Source: Alnus glutinosa
Lineage: Eukaryota > Streptophyta > Magnoliopsida > Fagales > Betulaceae
NCBI RefSeq assembly: GCF_958979055.1
Contig: NC_084887.1
Location: forward strand, 27,643,544-27,707,543
Length of the DNA stretch: 64,000 nucleotides
Direction of reading: 5' to 3'
In this document: positions 21,030 through 34,196 of the stretch, piece after piece
How the letters are laid out: every line of letters begins with the position of its first letter
Position numbering within the stretch: the stretch's first letter is position 1
Notes under the pieces: generated by a model
The model's input: only the letters and a program-made list of their open reading frames with translations
Told to the model about the DNA's origin: nothing
Database searches by the model: none
Program-made: the position numbers and the translations under genes

Positions 21030-24000
21030 TTAGCCTGACTTTTGTTCTCCATATTGTAGTATACCATATACGTCAACAATTCCAGGAGGAAATGCTGGAT
21101 CTATTGCAGCTCTTACAGCAACCTTTGCCACTGAAGTCACATTGACTGGAGGAGTAAAAAGTGGACCAACTAGAGGGATTCTGGTTAGCGGTTTTGCATA
21201 TCGCAGAACCTGCAGGTAATACATATTAAAAAGCTATTAATACAATAATTAAAGTCCATCACCAAAGGCCAGATCAATAATGAAGAGTTTTGCACATAAT
21301 GTTGTTATCCTGTCAGAATGACTGCTGTCAAAGTACACAACAACTACACAAGTGCATATATAAGATGCAAAATGAACAAACTCCAACTGCGTACACATTG
21401 TAATCTTAATGAACAAATGAACAAAATTCGTTGACTTTTATCAAAAATTAAACTCTTTTAAGGTAGGTAAGTGGACTGGCTATGCTGTACACACATTAGC
21501 TGTTGTTATGTATGGCAACCATTGACTGGTTCCACTATGATGAAAAAACATATATGAACAAAACGTGAAAACAAATTGGATAGTGAACATCTACAGATCA
21601 ATGAAAGAAACAAACAACCACATTTTTTACCATCTCCAATGGAGCCCCAATTAGACTTAGAGGCAACTTCATGCGCCCAACCTGGCGAGTCCCATGTATG
21701 AAACCTGGCCGAAGAATTACACCTGTTCTTTAGAAAAGAAAAAATAAATCAATAAATAAGAAACGGGTTCTTATCAGCATTAACCTACTGCAAACAATCA
21801 ACTACCAAAGCTGTCAGAACAAGCAAATTTAGGAGTTTCCAGTCAGCACATATATATAAATATCAATATTTATATGTTATCGAGGATTAAGAATTTGGGA
21901 ATATTGTGTCATGACATGTACTCTAACACAACTTAAGGATTAATTGGTAATATAGCAGAAATACATTGGAGAATAATGACTAACTTGGATAGTGGAAAAA
22001 CCATAGACAAAGAAAGAAATTACACATTTTATCATGTTTTAGATCATTCTAAATAGTTTGAGAATTTAAAACACTTGAGGAGTGAATATAGATTGAATGG
22101 CAGGTCGGGTGAATTGCAGAGCATGTGGTTTCATGATAAATTGGACAATACATGCCTCAGAAAAATTAGCTGAAGTCCTTGTCTCTTAAAGCCCTAGCAA
22201 ACTTCCAACCCATCCCCTGTATGTTGATTGATGAAAGCATACTTTCCAATATTTGTAACAATTATAATTTAAAAAATAAAAAATGAGAGGGTAAAGTAAT
22301 CAAAGGGTCCAGTAAAACTGGAGTAGTGCATAACAACAAATTAAAATTCCATCCTAAATGTCTCAGTCTGTAAAACAGAACTTGAAGATTAAAAAGAAAT
22401 ATAAGACACATATCGATGACTTGTGAAACTACGCCCAATGACCCCAGCCAACACCTAGGGGGTAAATAGGTGTTTTGCAATAATCACCACCAATTAAAAT
22501 CCCACAACTACACACAATATTACCAAGATTATGTAAAGCAATAAACACATCAAACGCAAGAATTTTGGTGACGAAGTGGAAACCTTTTGAAGAACTCTTT
22601 AAAAGTAAAACCACTCCGATGCAGCCAAACTCAGAAAACTTTTCCACTATAGAAGAATTAAATTACACACAATTTATACTTACAAAACCTTTGTAATCAA
22701 ACATGATTTGTACCCCAACAAATAATCTGTTTGTCTCTACCACAATAGCTCCAGAACTTTGGTTAATTCTTCTATCAAGTTCTCTTGCAACCCGGAACTC
22801 TGGTGGCTGGAAGGTTTTAGGAATTTGTGTGGTTTAAACAAAGTCCAAGAGAGATATAAAATTGAAGGTAAATGAATGCAACATGTCTCTCTTAGCACAC
22901 AAAATAATGGTCTGTCTATGGGAAATCGTGCACTCTGAGATTTATATGCCCTAGGAAAATATAATCTTTTAGTGCAAGTCAGTTTCTTGGAAAAACAATT
23001 TTTTAAGGCGGTGATTGGACGGAAGACTAGCTCATTTGGACGAGGCTAGGGTTTCACATATTGTAAGCTAGAGGAGTTCGAACGCAGTCCGACAGTTGTT
23101 TCCAACAAGACACTTCTCCCAATATGTGATCTTCCTTTCATTTGGACAGTCACTAACCGTGAGTCTGACCAAGTAATTCGGTATGTGACAGTTTCCTCTT
23201 TTGTTCGGACCATGACCAACCGTGAGTCCGAATGGGCTGTTCTGTGACATCATTGAAGTTCTATTGTTCGACCATCCACAGATCGTCCCTCCGACCGGGA
23301 TATTCTGGAACTCTTCAATTTGTTCATATAAGTACTCTCGATCAGACAAGCACCGACCATCAGTCCGACCGATCTATTCAGGAACTCTCAAATTACTACA
23401 CTAAACATTCTCGTTTGGCCTAGATTCGACCGGATGACTCTACCACTAAAATCTTATCTCTTTGTAAAATCCCTTTGTTCAGATGTCCACCAACCGAGGT
23501 ACTGATCAAGCCATTCGATTCTCCAACTTTGACCAAGATTTTGAATCCCAAATCAAGTGCTAACTTAGAGCATTCACAACATTTTTCCTTTGATTTTCCT
23601 TAAATTTAGGGAACAAGACTACTTTTTGCTTCCTTATCCAAATACACTCCATAATAGCTTCCCTTATCTTTCCTTATATCAATTAAATATTCTTTCTTTA
23701 CAAATATGAGTTCCTACCTACCATCACCTTCTTCACAAAATTCCAACACAATCCCCAATAAAAGGCAAAAAGATGATAGAGGAAAGAGAAATATTTTGAA
23801 TTAAAATAATAAATATGGAAGCTCTTTTGGTTCCTTACACATTGAGTAGAACTGTAGCATTCTCAATGCTTAGGGAACGGATAGGGTGTCTGTTGTTGGT
23901 GATTTTTTTGTGACATTTTTCTTATATGTAAGGAAGGGAAGAGGCTATTGGGAATGCTCTTAGTCTAACAAAACCTAGACTTACACCAATTTGTTTTGAC

Positions 24001-27000
24001 ACAAAATTTTGCCAACACAAAACCTAACAACTTGAAAGATAGAACTTGTTTTAAAAATTATTCATGCATCACATACAAATGATGGAAACACAATAATTCT
24101 GACAAAATTACCTAGGAGTGGCTAAAAGATGAGGGAGGAAAAGACAGAGTGAGAAGGAGAGAACCTTCACTTTAGGTGCCTCCACCAATTACATTCTTCA
24201 TGTCATACAACAATTTTTTATTTTTTAAAGAGTTTAAAAATACAATATAAAACTGCTTTCTCCCTTGATCTTGAATGATTAGTTATTACTTAAACAAGCA
24301 GATGTCAATTTTGTTCGAAGCAATTGAGCCTAGGAAGCCCTTGAGTTCAGATCAGAGCAAGCAATTGTTTGGTTAAAATTTTGTTTGCACCAAAATGTTC
24401 AGGAAATGATTCTTCATATTATCATAATCAATCCTCGCCAATAAGGGAAGATGTTCTCAAATAATTGATTATTACAGATAGTATCAAGTAACACCTTGAC
24501 CTTCTCCAGTTTAGCTTTTATAACCCTTTTTTTTTTTTTTTTTCTTTTTTCTTTTTTTTTTTTTTTTTTTTTTGATGACAAGGAACCCTCCTAAGGCAGA
24601 GCCACTTCGTGTACCCACTCCTGTTAGGTAAACCTCGGACCCGTATAAAGTGCCCCCTCCACACAGAATGGGTATTCTCTGGCTTCCTCAGCGGGCTGGT
24701 CCTAAGGAATTGTTTACACCCAAGAGGATTCAAACCTTAGACCTCATGGAACTTCCACAAAGACAAAGGCCCTTACCACTTGAGCCAACCCCTTGGGGTT
24801 AAGTTTAGCTTTTATAACTTATAATCCATCACCATGTTATATAAGATAAATTCAAATATCATGAGTGTAAGCCAGAAAGTGAGGAGCTTGACCTCCATAG
24901 GGGAATTTAATCATTAGCTCCTTTTCGGTTGCTCTCTGCATCAGATCGGGTAGAAAGAAATTTCCATCAGAAAAAGGAACTAAAAGGATAGAAAACTAAA
25001 ATGTTCAGGTGTTACAAAATGAGATATGAACTTCGAGCATACAAACTCTGATAATATCAAGATGTAAAGCTACGTCGAGAGGTCCTACAACCAATTAAGC
25101 AAGGATGGGGACAATGGGATAATGTATCCACAATATATAGATATATCTACCTAGTAAATCTCAGTTCACATCAAATTTACAGAGGTACTTAACCTAAATC
25201 TTATTATATGAAATTGTTAAAATTCATGTTAGAAGGAAGAATAAACCAGTCCACCTTATGTGATAGTTCCATAAAGGAGAAATATGAGGGCAGGAAATCA
25301 TTGTGATTTCTATATATCATATTTAACAATGCTTAATTGAACAATTCAAACATTTTTTGGGGCAATTATCATTGACATTCAGCGATTTAATAATGATAGA
25401 CAAATGACAAAAGCAAGAAAGTACCTTCCCCTCATAATATCCTTTCAGTAAGTAATTTATCAAACCAAAGTCAGCAGCAGAGATATATATATATCTTTTT
25501 ACACCTGAAGCCAAAGCAGATAAGAAGCCAGGTGACTAAGTACTCATTATCTACTCATAATAATGAACAATACAAGCCTTTGTATTCACACACAAAAGAT
25601 TTTTTCTCTTTGAACATATTATAAACCTTTCACTCCGGATAACCAATTATCTACCCAGTTTGCAGGAAGGATAAAAGTAATCTAGTAAATGATGCAGACA
25701 GCACACAACCAAACCACTTTAGTCAAACAAGTTGATTGAGAGCATGGAAATCAATGCCATGATGTTGATGGTATTAACATCAATAGTCACAAATAACTCA
25801 TGAATAAAAGTTCCAGAATGTTGAACCAAAAGGAAAGATATGAGGCAAGTTATAAGTTCTTGACATGACCTTCTCATTGTTGATGTTATAGAAACATAAA
25901 AAGTAAACAGACTCAAATAAATGGGCTGCAAAATAATATCTCATTGGGGTGCATTTCACAGATGAAGATTGAGCAATAGTTCCACATCTTTTGACAAACG
26001 AACATATCAGATTAGGATGCATTTCACAACTAAGTAGTCTCAATTTTATTTAATCGACAATTTGAGGAGCCATAGTTTAAATTCATTTAGAAAAAAGAGC
26101 CAAGCTTTTACATGTTGCTGCTCAGCCTGACTATGACTGCAAACATAAATTTACTAAAAAATCATTTAGGATTGACTATGTTAAAACATATTTCATTTGC
26201 AAACAAAACAAATTTCCTTTTGGGAAATGGAAATCATAAAAATACATAAATTTAGTACACACATAGCCACTTACCTGTTATTTATTTATTTATTTTTATT
26301 TGCTTCACCAAAAAAAAAAAAAAAAACAAACAAACAAATACACACACACACACAGTAAGGAGTTTAAAAAATAAACTGCAGAAAATTTTGAAAATCATAT
26401 GGAGATATGGTGGGCCATAAAGAAATCTATTTCAGGGACATGAATACGTGCATAAAATGCTAAAGAGATCACAGTTATATGTTAAAGCATTCTGCTCTGC
26501 TAAAAAACACAAGGGAAGTTTGGAAAACACAAGATTTAGCTGGTACTTCATAAACTATCTAATAATGCCTATTTTTCCCTGTAACTAGAGCACGCTTTCC
26601 CTTCCTGCACTTTCTTTTTCCAATTACGTAATCAGTCTAAGTTTACAAATTCCTTTAACATTCATGATAGAATAATAATTAGAGGCAACAGCTGAAAAAG
26701 TACGTAGCACATGCAATTACTAAAAAGAGAAAAGAAATTGGTTACAAAGTTATCGCTTACATTGCTCAGCAGCAGCTTCAATAGCATTTATATTTGCAGT
26801 TCCATTGATCCTATGCATATGAGAGTTTGAGCCAAAACCTCCAACACAAGAGATCTATAAAGTTCAAATTAAATAAAGAAATGCACCAAATCTGTCCCTT
26901 TCTTTATTGATTTGTAATCCAAATCAATAAAAAGACACCTGGGGACTGCACCCAAGTATACAAGAGAGAAACTCATTGGGTGAGAAACACATAATTTTTA

Positions 27001-30000
27001 TTTGCAAACATATAATCTATGAACTCAATAAGCTTACTTATAAAAATAATAAATAAATAAATAACATGAACCCAATAGCTTGAAGAGAGAGATAGAGAGA
27101 TCAGATCCAAGGAGAAGTAGAAAATCACGCCCATCCTAAATATTATTGGCTATACATAACAATAGAATATCTACCTTGATTAATCAGCACACAATAACTT
27201 TTATCTAAAAATGCAACAAATTTTGTAGAATTGTGAGTACCACGAGCACTACCAACTCTTTTAAAGAACCAGATTTGGTTAAAGTGAAGTAGAAGGGACA
27301 AACAATTAAGACGTACTGCTAGAATCCAAGCTTGCAACGTATGGAAAACCAGCACAACCCTTTTGATGGTAAAATCAGAAGAGTTGGTGATATTTTCAAA
27401 ATTATTTTTTTATTGAAAAATCAAGAATATACCATAACAATAAACATCCAAAAAATCCCCCCTAAACCCTCCTAAAGAAGTATAAGCACATGATCAGCCC
27501 CAACATCCATTACAGAATATGAAACCTAATATGAAATGCTTAAAGTTAAGGCACTGCACCTTTCATATAAGTCAAAGAACATAAAAGAGATCGCTACAAC
27601 AATCTCTATGGATATGGAAAGTGAGAAAGTATACAAACATTAATTTTTTGGGCCTTTAAAACGTACAGTTTGTTAGGTTTAATGTTGTTGGCATATTCTG
27701 TGTCAATTTCTATTGTATTGCAAGTTTAAGTCTAGTGGTTGAGATTGTTCTAAGATGAAGTTTCAAAACTAGGCTAAACTTGAAGATCAAAAGCTGTCAT
27801 TCGGACGCAGTCCCAATAGCAGTACGTTCGGACGGAGGTTCTTTAGAAGCAAAAATTTAAGCTACTCGAGGAGCTCAATCGCAGAGGTGATCAAACAACG
27901 TTCAGGCGGGATTGACAACAAAGAGCCACCAAGAGCCTCGGTAGCAAGGGCGATCGTGGAATGTTTGAACACGATCTTTTCTCAAGGTTTCACAGAGATT
28001 TCCGTTAGCAAGATCGATCGCAGAGGGTTCAAATGCTAGTGGTTTCAAGCTTAGTCCAAGACACTCAGTTGTAGAGCCGATTGCACCACATTCGAACACC
28101 GCCAGCTAAGAAACTGTGAAACCCTATCTCCTGTCTGAACGTGTCACAAACCCATTCCAACGCTGCTGCCTAAAATTGGGTTTTTCATAAACCGACTTAA
28201 ATCAAAAGTTTGTGTTTTCTTGGGGCCTATATAGGCCTCCTTATGCAAGATTTTCAAGAGACCTTGAGGCCATTATTTTGTGATCTTGGAGAGAAACCTT
28301 AGAACCCTTATGCCTTCATTCTCTAACCTCTCCTAGATTTTGTTAAACCACACACAACAACAACAAAACATAAATAAAACAAAACAAAACCTTTAGCCAT
28401 TAGAATGCCGGGACGCAAGAGGAAGCTTGATAGAAGAATTAGCCAGACAAATGGGTCATTTGTTGAGGTACACATCAGGTTTGATTACAAAGGTTTTATA
28501 AGTATAAACTGTGAGTAATTTAATTATTCTATAGTTGAAAAGTTTTCTCAGTTTAGTTTCCCCGTAGTGGTTTACTTTTGAAGAGTTTTTCAAAAGATTT
28601 CCACTTTTTCACCAAAATTGTTTGATGTATTTATTTACATAATTTTGGTGATATTGTGTGCGGTTGTGGAATTTTAATTGGTAGTGACTATTGCAAAACA
28701 ACTATTCAACCCCCCCCCCCCCCCCCCCCCCCCCCTCCTAGGCATTGTTTGGGATCATTGGACGATTTTTTTCACAGTTATTCTTTGGTATGGTTTCTCC
28801 GTACTTGTGATTCAATACAGCCTTTATTTATTAGCTTACCACTATGTAAAGCAAGCCAAATTAAGTTTAAGAGTTCCTTAGAGACAAATGAAGCAGCATT
28901 ATTCCACAAAAAAGATGATTGGCAATATAGCATGTTCGCGATGGAAAATCATACAAAACCCAAATCATTTTCTATTAGGTTTCATTCTATGGTGATAATA
29001 TTTGTATGTAAGGAAAGTCACAAAAGTATTAGTTGTAGATATCATACCACAGAGGTCACTCCATTCATTGCATGCTTCATTGATTCAGGTGACAGCAGAT
29101 CTCCTGTAGTTGAAGAAAGTATTTTACACTTCATATTTCAACAATTTGAACAGGCAAAAAACTTAAAACAACTAATGAAAAACCTTGATGCCAGACCACG
29201 CTGTCAGCCCAAGAATCATGTACAGATGACCTCCCGGACCTAATAATATTTATAGGACAAAATAAAAAAATAAACAAACAAGTTCAATTTATATACATTT
29301 ACATGTGTGTGTTTACAAAAACACATGTTACCAGCACAGGATAAAAGCATCCATCAACTTTCCAAAAAAAAAAAAAACACTTAACTAAGGCATGTTAGGA
29401 AATGCTTGCAAATAACATTGATTTTCTATGTCGATGTATTTTAAAAAGTAGATGAAATACGTATAACTTAAGTTTATAAATATTGAAATAAACAATGGGT
29501 CTTTATAGATATCTTGTGAAAAAAGAGTACCTGCTAAGGCTAGAAACAGTCAAACCATGCTCCATAGCTTCTCTACATACGTGTGAGCCAACAAATCCAT
29601 TTCCACCCAAAACGAGTAGCTTAATCAAATGCGCAAGTAAGAGTCAGAAAGCAGAGAAAGTCTATTCAACTAAATGGAAATTAACCACTTTTAAGTGAAC
29701 GACATGTCAACTTACCTTCTCTGTTGGAGGTGGTGTGACCGTTACTGTCTCTGCTTCCTCAGCTTTCAAGGATTCACCTACCATATTTGAACCTGTTGAG
29801 GATAATCTTCCATTTCTGGACATGGTCATCAAACTGTCTCATAGCAGATATAACTATGACATTAGGAAATCCATTTTTACTTACAAAATTAAGTAGCAAC
29901 AATGGCATAATGGAATGTCATCTAAATAACATAATATTTTTAAGATCCACATACTACACACACACACACACACACAGAATAAAGAATGATAAAATCACAA

Positions 30001-31641
30001 TTATCCCAAAAGCTTAGCTAATAGAAAACACTCCCTCTCATGTGTAGGCTTAGACTCTCACTCAACAAGTGAAGTCCAATACGTTAAATATTTAACTGAA
30101 ATGAGGAGTGAACTATAGAGTCAAGGTTCGAACTCAAGACATCAACTCGGATATAAATTTTTTTTTTTTAATGACAAGGAACCCCTCCAAGGCACAGCCA
30201 CTTCGTGTACCCACCCACGTAAGGTAAACTTCGGACCTGTGTAAAGCGCCCCTTCTACACGGATCGGGTAATACTCTAGCTTCATCGGCGGGCTAGCCCA
30301 AATGAATTGTTTGCACCGAAGGAAATTCGACCCTTAGACCTCATCCTACCACAAAGACCAATGCCATTACCACTTGAGTCAACCCCTTGGGGTTATCAAC
30401 TCGGATATCATGTTAAAATCATCACTTATGCTACAAGCTTAAACCTATAGGAAACAATAAATTTAATAATTTAATCAATATTCTAATAAATAAGGAAAAA
30501 GTAATGATTGTGTCACTGCAATGTATCTCTCATTATGCATAAAATTCAAAGAAAAAAAAAACAGGGCAAGAAAGATTTCCAAACTTTAGAAATCAATTTA
30601 AAAGGTAGAACGAAGACATCACAAGGAGGGTGACAGAATATTTTGGCTACAAAATTTGCAAATAGTTTAGGGACAATACGTAGAGTAACAGCAGTAGTTG
30701 CTCTAGGGCCTCGGCTAAGGTAGTAAACAATTGAGGTGGGGTTGCAGTATATTTCAATTTCAAAAGTTGCCTAGCAAGAGAGTAGGAAGAGGAAGAGAGT
30801 GTGATAATAATCATAATGATAGTTGCTATTAAATCACCACATATCTCAAAAGTTTAAGCTGATAAGAAATTGTGAATTTAATCATTTAATTAATATTCTA
30901 ACACTCTCCGGTATAGGCTCAAACTCTCCCTTAACAAGCAATGTCCAACATATAAAATATTTAATTAAAATGAGAGGTAAATGACGGAAAGAATGTTCAA
31001 ACTCATGACTTTTTGCTATGATACCATATAAAATCACTTCTTCTCTCAAAAGTTTAAGTTAATAGGAAATTTAATTATTTAATTAATCTTCTATCGGTAG
31101 CAACAACAACAATAGTATTAATAGAATAAGTAAGAGAAGCAGAAGCAGAAGTAGAATGCACATTTTGCACTAATGGTAAAATATCAACAATAGCCAAGAA
31201 TAATTCATGACAATATAAAACCTCATAGCTTATAAACATATAGTGAAAGGCTTTCGTCGTTGATCTTCCAAGCTAAAGTATGAAAACGGTTAAAAAAAAT
31301 AACAATTAAACAAAAATGAATCAAGCCCAAACGAACGCAGCAATAGTACATTCACAACAAAAATACTTAAATTTCATGCACATTCTCATCTAATTCAACA
31401 ATGTCAGACAAACCCATGTAACAAAAACAACATATTTTGCCAAACACATCACAGATAACTAATCAGCCAACTATAATTCAAGAAATTCAGCAAAAACCCA
31501 GATGAGAATACAAGGAAAAAAAATCAACAGAATTTATTGTACTATCAAAACCACAAATGGGTGTTAAATGTCTCAACTATGAAGCACTTACTGTAGTCTT
31601 GGGAACGATGAGTGTGAACGAAGCAGACGTGACATGATCAT
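21030..31641 (-). CDS. NAD(P)-binding Rossmann protein (atypical SDR, At5g15910-like)
   Basis: Ten minus-strand exons can be chained in phase: 31641-31592, 29815-29716, 29619-29531, 29239-29184, 29103-29048, 26854-26761, 25504-25425, 24935-24893, 21722-21631 and 21209-21030. They give 279 residues. The Arg/Ser-rich start MIMSRLLRSHSSFPRL suggests an organellar, probably mitochondrial, presequence. The Rossmann fold shows LVLGGNGFVGSH (GxxGxxG), the strand-4 segment ISCVGGFGSN, YISAADFG, YYEGKRATE with a YxxxK-type pair, and RPGFIHGTRQVG. The C terminus has PLVGPLFTPPVNVTSVA and DVYGILQ. This matches the plant family of At5g15910, related to the complex I subunit NDUFA9 and other atypical SDRs; the substrate is unknown. 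ATG at 31641 or the in-frame ATG at 31635 may be used. The 10.6 kb span comes from transposon-filled introns. An organelle role is inferred. Confidence 0.9.
22424..24029 (-). mobile_element. Solo LTR fossil A (LTR retrotransposon, probably copia) with MITE insert
   Basis: Read on the minus strand it starts TGTTAGGTTTTGTG and ends GTAGTTTCA. An exact 5-bp target duplication ACTTG flanks it (22419-22423 and 24030-24034). Without the inserted Tourist-like MITE it is about 1.2 kb. It is homologous over its length to the LTR at 27671-28774 but in opposite orientation. No internal retroviral region is present, so it is a solo LTR left by recombination. The divergence between copies suggests it is old. 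Confidence 0.8.
23568..23959. mobile_element. Tourist-like MITE, copy 3, inside solo LTR A
   Basis: The ends GAGCATTC and GAATGCTC are flanked by TTA on both sides (23565-23567, 23960-23962). It shares AAGACTACTTTTTGCTTCC and related words with copies 1 and 2, in the opposite orientation. Being inside the solo LTR, it inserted after the LTR arrived. Confidence 0.8.
24525..24801 (-). mobile_element. tRNA-derived SINE, copy 1
   Basis: On the minus strand it begins AACCCCAAGGGGTTGGCTCA, with an A box GGTTGGCTCAAGTGGTAAGG and a B box GGTTTGAATCC some 45 bp apart, and ends in a long A-run with a few interruptions. A perfect 17-bp target duplication AGTTTAGCTTTTATAAC flanks it (24508-24524 and 24802-24818). 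It lies in an intron of the SDR gene, sense to it. The exact duplication indicates a fairly recent insertion. Confidence 0.9.
27671..28774 (+). mobile_element. Solo LTR fossil B (same family as A)
   Basis: It starts TGTTAGGTTTAATG and ends GATTTTTTTCA, with an exact 5-bp target duplication CAGTT on both sides (27666-27670, 28775-28779). It is 1104 bp. A TATA-like CTATATAGG occurs near 28230, and a run of 26 C at 28710-28735 sits where copy A has a short C-rich ACCCCC word. No internal region is present; it is a solo LTR in opposite orientation to A in the same host gene. Confidence 0.8.
30155..30394 (-). mobile_element. tRNA-derived SINE, copy 2
   Basis: It aligns along its whole length with the SINE at 24525-24801 (start AACCCCAAGGGGTTGACTCA, shared CGAAGTGGCTGTGCCTTGG in place of CGAAGTGGCTCTGCCTTAGG, T-run on the plus strand). 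A 14-bp target duplication ATCAACTCGGATAT flanks it (30141-30154, 30395-30408). It is in intron 1 of the SDR gene, in the same orientation as the other copy. Confidence 0.9.
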
Positions 31642-32133
31642 TTTATTTAGTTTAGTTTGCGTTTGAGGAATGAGATGCTATGGCCGAGTGCTTTCGCGGC
31701 GAGGAAGCTCTGAACTCTCTTTTAGCTTCAATTGGCATAAAGCAGCATTCGGGTTTTGGCACCGTTTTTCGGGGCACAGAGTAAACTAACTTCCATGGCA
31801 CGTAATATTGACAAGTCTCTCCCCAAACGCCCGTATGATTTTAGCCTTTTAGGTTCTGTGGGGTCCAGGAGATCGTCTGTACTCTCTTGCGTGTATGAAT
31901 CGGCAGATGTGTTATTCTTATATTATATTATATGAAACTCACATACATAGGTTTTATACCCTATGTGTCTTAGTATAAGATTGATGTAGGTTAATGTGAT
32001 GTAGAAAAATCATTTCCCTTCTATTTTTACTTCTTTTTTCTTGTTCTTTTTTTTTCCTTTTCTTTTGATACAGCATGAAAGTACTATCGCAAAATCAAAA
32101 CTCTTCGCAAAATTAATGAATTGATGCAAATAG
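31642..32133. other. Upstream region of the SDR gene
   Basis: The segment 31642-31860 is comparatively GC-rich and is the likely 5' UTR and core promoter of the minus-strand SDR gene. No clear TATA box was assigned. The rest is AT-rich without a gene. Confidence 0.45.
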
Positions 32134-32578
32134 TAGGAGTGAAAACTCGATTATGGTTATCGATTATTGGCTAAAATTGGTAACCGTAATCTGGGTAGCT
32201 GGTTGGCCAAAATCGCCAACAGGCTCCGGTAACCGGGTAGCCAGTTATTTAATAACTGGCGGTTACCCAGTTATCCGGACCGGTAACTAAAATTTCAAAA
32301 AAAATAGGTCTTTTAGGCCTAATTTGGGTGTTGGGCTTACTTTTTATGCTTAATTTAAACTTTTTTAGCCCTTTGAAAAAAAACATTTCAACCTTTTTTG
32401 GCCCAATATGTTGGCATAAGTTGGAATGGAATTAAAAATGTAAAACCCTAAATTTTATTATTTTAGTTTTTATATATATATATAAACCCGGTTACCGATT
32501 ATAACCGGTTTCAATATTTTCTAAAATCGGTAACCGGCCTAGTAGGACCAGTTATAACCGGCAAGCTTTACACTCTTA
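32134..32578. mobile_element. hAT-like non-autonomous element rich in ACCGG
   Basis: The ends TAGGAGTGAAAACTCG and the complement of CAAGCTTTACACTCTTA (TAAGAGTGTAAAGCTTG) match the short hAT-type TIR. Words such as GGTAACCGG, ACCGGTTAC and TAACCGGC crowd both ends in both orientations. The flanks GCAAATAG and CAAAATAT may be a decayed 8-bp duplication. No open frame is present. Confidence 0.6.
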
Positions 32579-34196
32579 CAAAATATGAGAAAACTCAACA
32601 TTCAAATATTTATCGTTAAAAACTAAAGAAAAAGTCACATAACCTGTAGCTTAAGCCATTATTATTAGGTTTATATAGAAACTAAAGTCATAACCCTACA
32701 TAAATAAAAAAAAATAAAAATAGAGTTGCGATCTCGTTCGAACGGGGCCACTAACCCATTTGGACGACCATCGCAATGAAGCTTCATGAATATTCTGGTT
32801 CGAACGAGGCCTGGCAATTCTTCCAACCGAACATCTCGAACTTATTACTCATTCATGAATTGAGATTCCAATTGGAAGCTTATGCCTTGAGCTCGTTCGG
32901 ATGCGGACCAACCGAGCTTCCAATCGAGGCTATCGGGTATTTTTTTGTATTCATAAAATATGACTTTGTATTCCTTTGAATAAGTTTTCCAACGACACTA
33001 AGATTGCTTCCATTGATGCATGAATAACAAGATATAGACTTTTTGTAACACAATCGAAATTAATTAATTAGTAATTATCTCATGCTAACTCCCCGTACAT
33101 ATTTATCTAAGAAATAAGTCAACAAGATACTAAGACCCCTCTCACCAAATGACTAACAGCTGAAGACAAACTCACTTACATCACAAATTCACAATATGGC
33201 CATACTACTTAGTCACGTCATAGATAATTAGATCAAAATAAAGCATCATAACATAACTTAGTAAAATTGGGATAACGTCAAGTATCTCGATCGAAGACCG
33301 GTCACTAGATTAGGTATCAAATATTACAACCCAAGTCTAATAATCATAAAGTCATCAAATACAAAAGATAACTAATATCTCCGATGGAATGTAGGACAAC
33401 AATACACCTGGTAATGATCCTACACAAACCCTAAAAACGTGGCATGTAGAGGGTGGTGATGATCATGCCACAAGTCTCCATTTAAGAAGGTCTAACTCCT
33501 AAAAAAATAAACTTAGCAAATTTGTCCAAGGCCTCATTTATGTTCGAGTTCCCGGTCTCCATTGTCTCAAGGAAAGTCCGTTGTAAAATAATAATGTTTT
33601 ACAGGTAGAAAAGAAAAACTAAGTTCAAAACTTAGTGACTCACAATTTAGCACAAGCTACACATGTCATCAAGTAGTGAACTCAACAAGTTTATAAAAAA
33701 GGAAAAATACACTTTACTCCCCAATGTTTTACCTCTTTTTCAATATTGCCTCAAAGTGAAAAAATTTGCAATGCACTACAACCAAGTTTTTAAAATTTTT
33801 AATATTGTCCATCCGTTATTTAAGTTCGTCCTTTTTTACGGTAATAGACTCACATGTGACACATGTGGTTTTTAAGATAAATTCTCCCCTAAATATCCTT
33901 AATTCAATTTTTTTTTTTTTTTTTTAAAAAAAAAATGAGGGTGGCATTTGGCGTAAAGGGTAGCTCACATGCATTTAAAAAACATGTGATTTTCACATGC
34001 AAGTGACATATGTCACTATTATAAATTGGTTTATATGAAATTACGTACAAATTAATCCTTCTAACACATAAACAAATATAATATAATTCCTAAACTGAAG
34101 TAGGTCTATCCTTGAACCTGCTACCAAACAGCTATAACTTGCAATACTAAATCAGAATAAGATCATACCTGCTCTGCAATAAGCTTATCTTCGTAC
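32579..34196. other. Gene-free intergenic DNA
   Basis: The small open frames at 32776-32979 and 33663-33875 show no domain. The stretch 33690-34040 has words typical of TIR elements (ATACACTTTACTCCCCAATG) but I could not find a partner arm. Confidence 0.4.

Noticed and set aside
28656-29243. 195-codon plus-strand open frame with a poly-Pro tract
   Set aside because: It starts inside solo LTR B and runs antisense across two spliced exons of the SDR gene; the Pro tract is the C-run.
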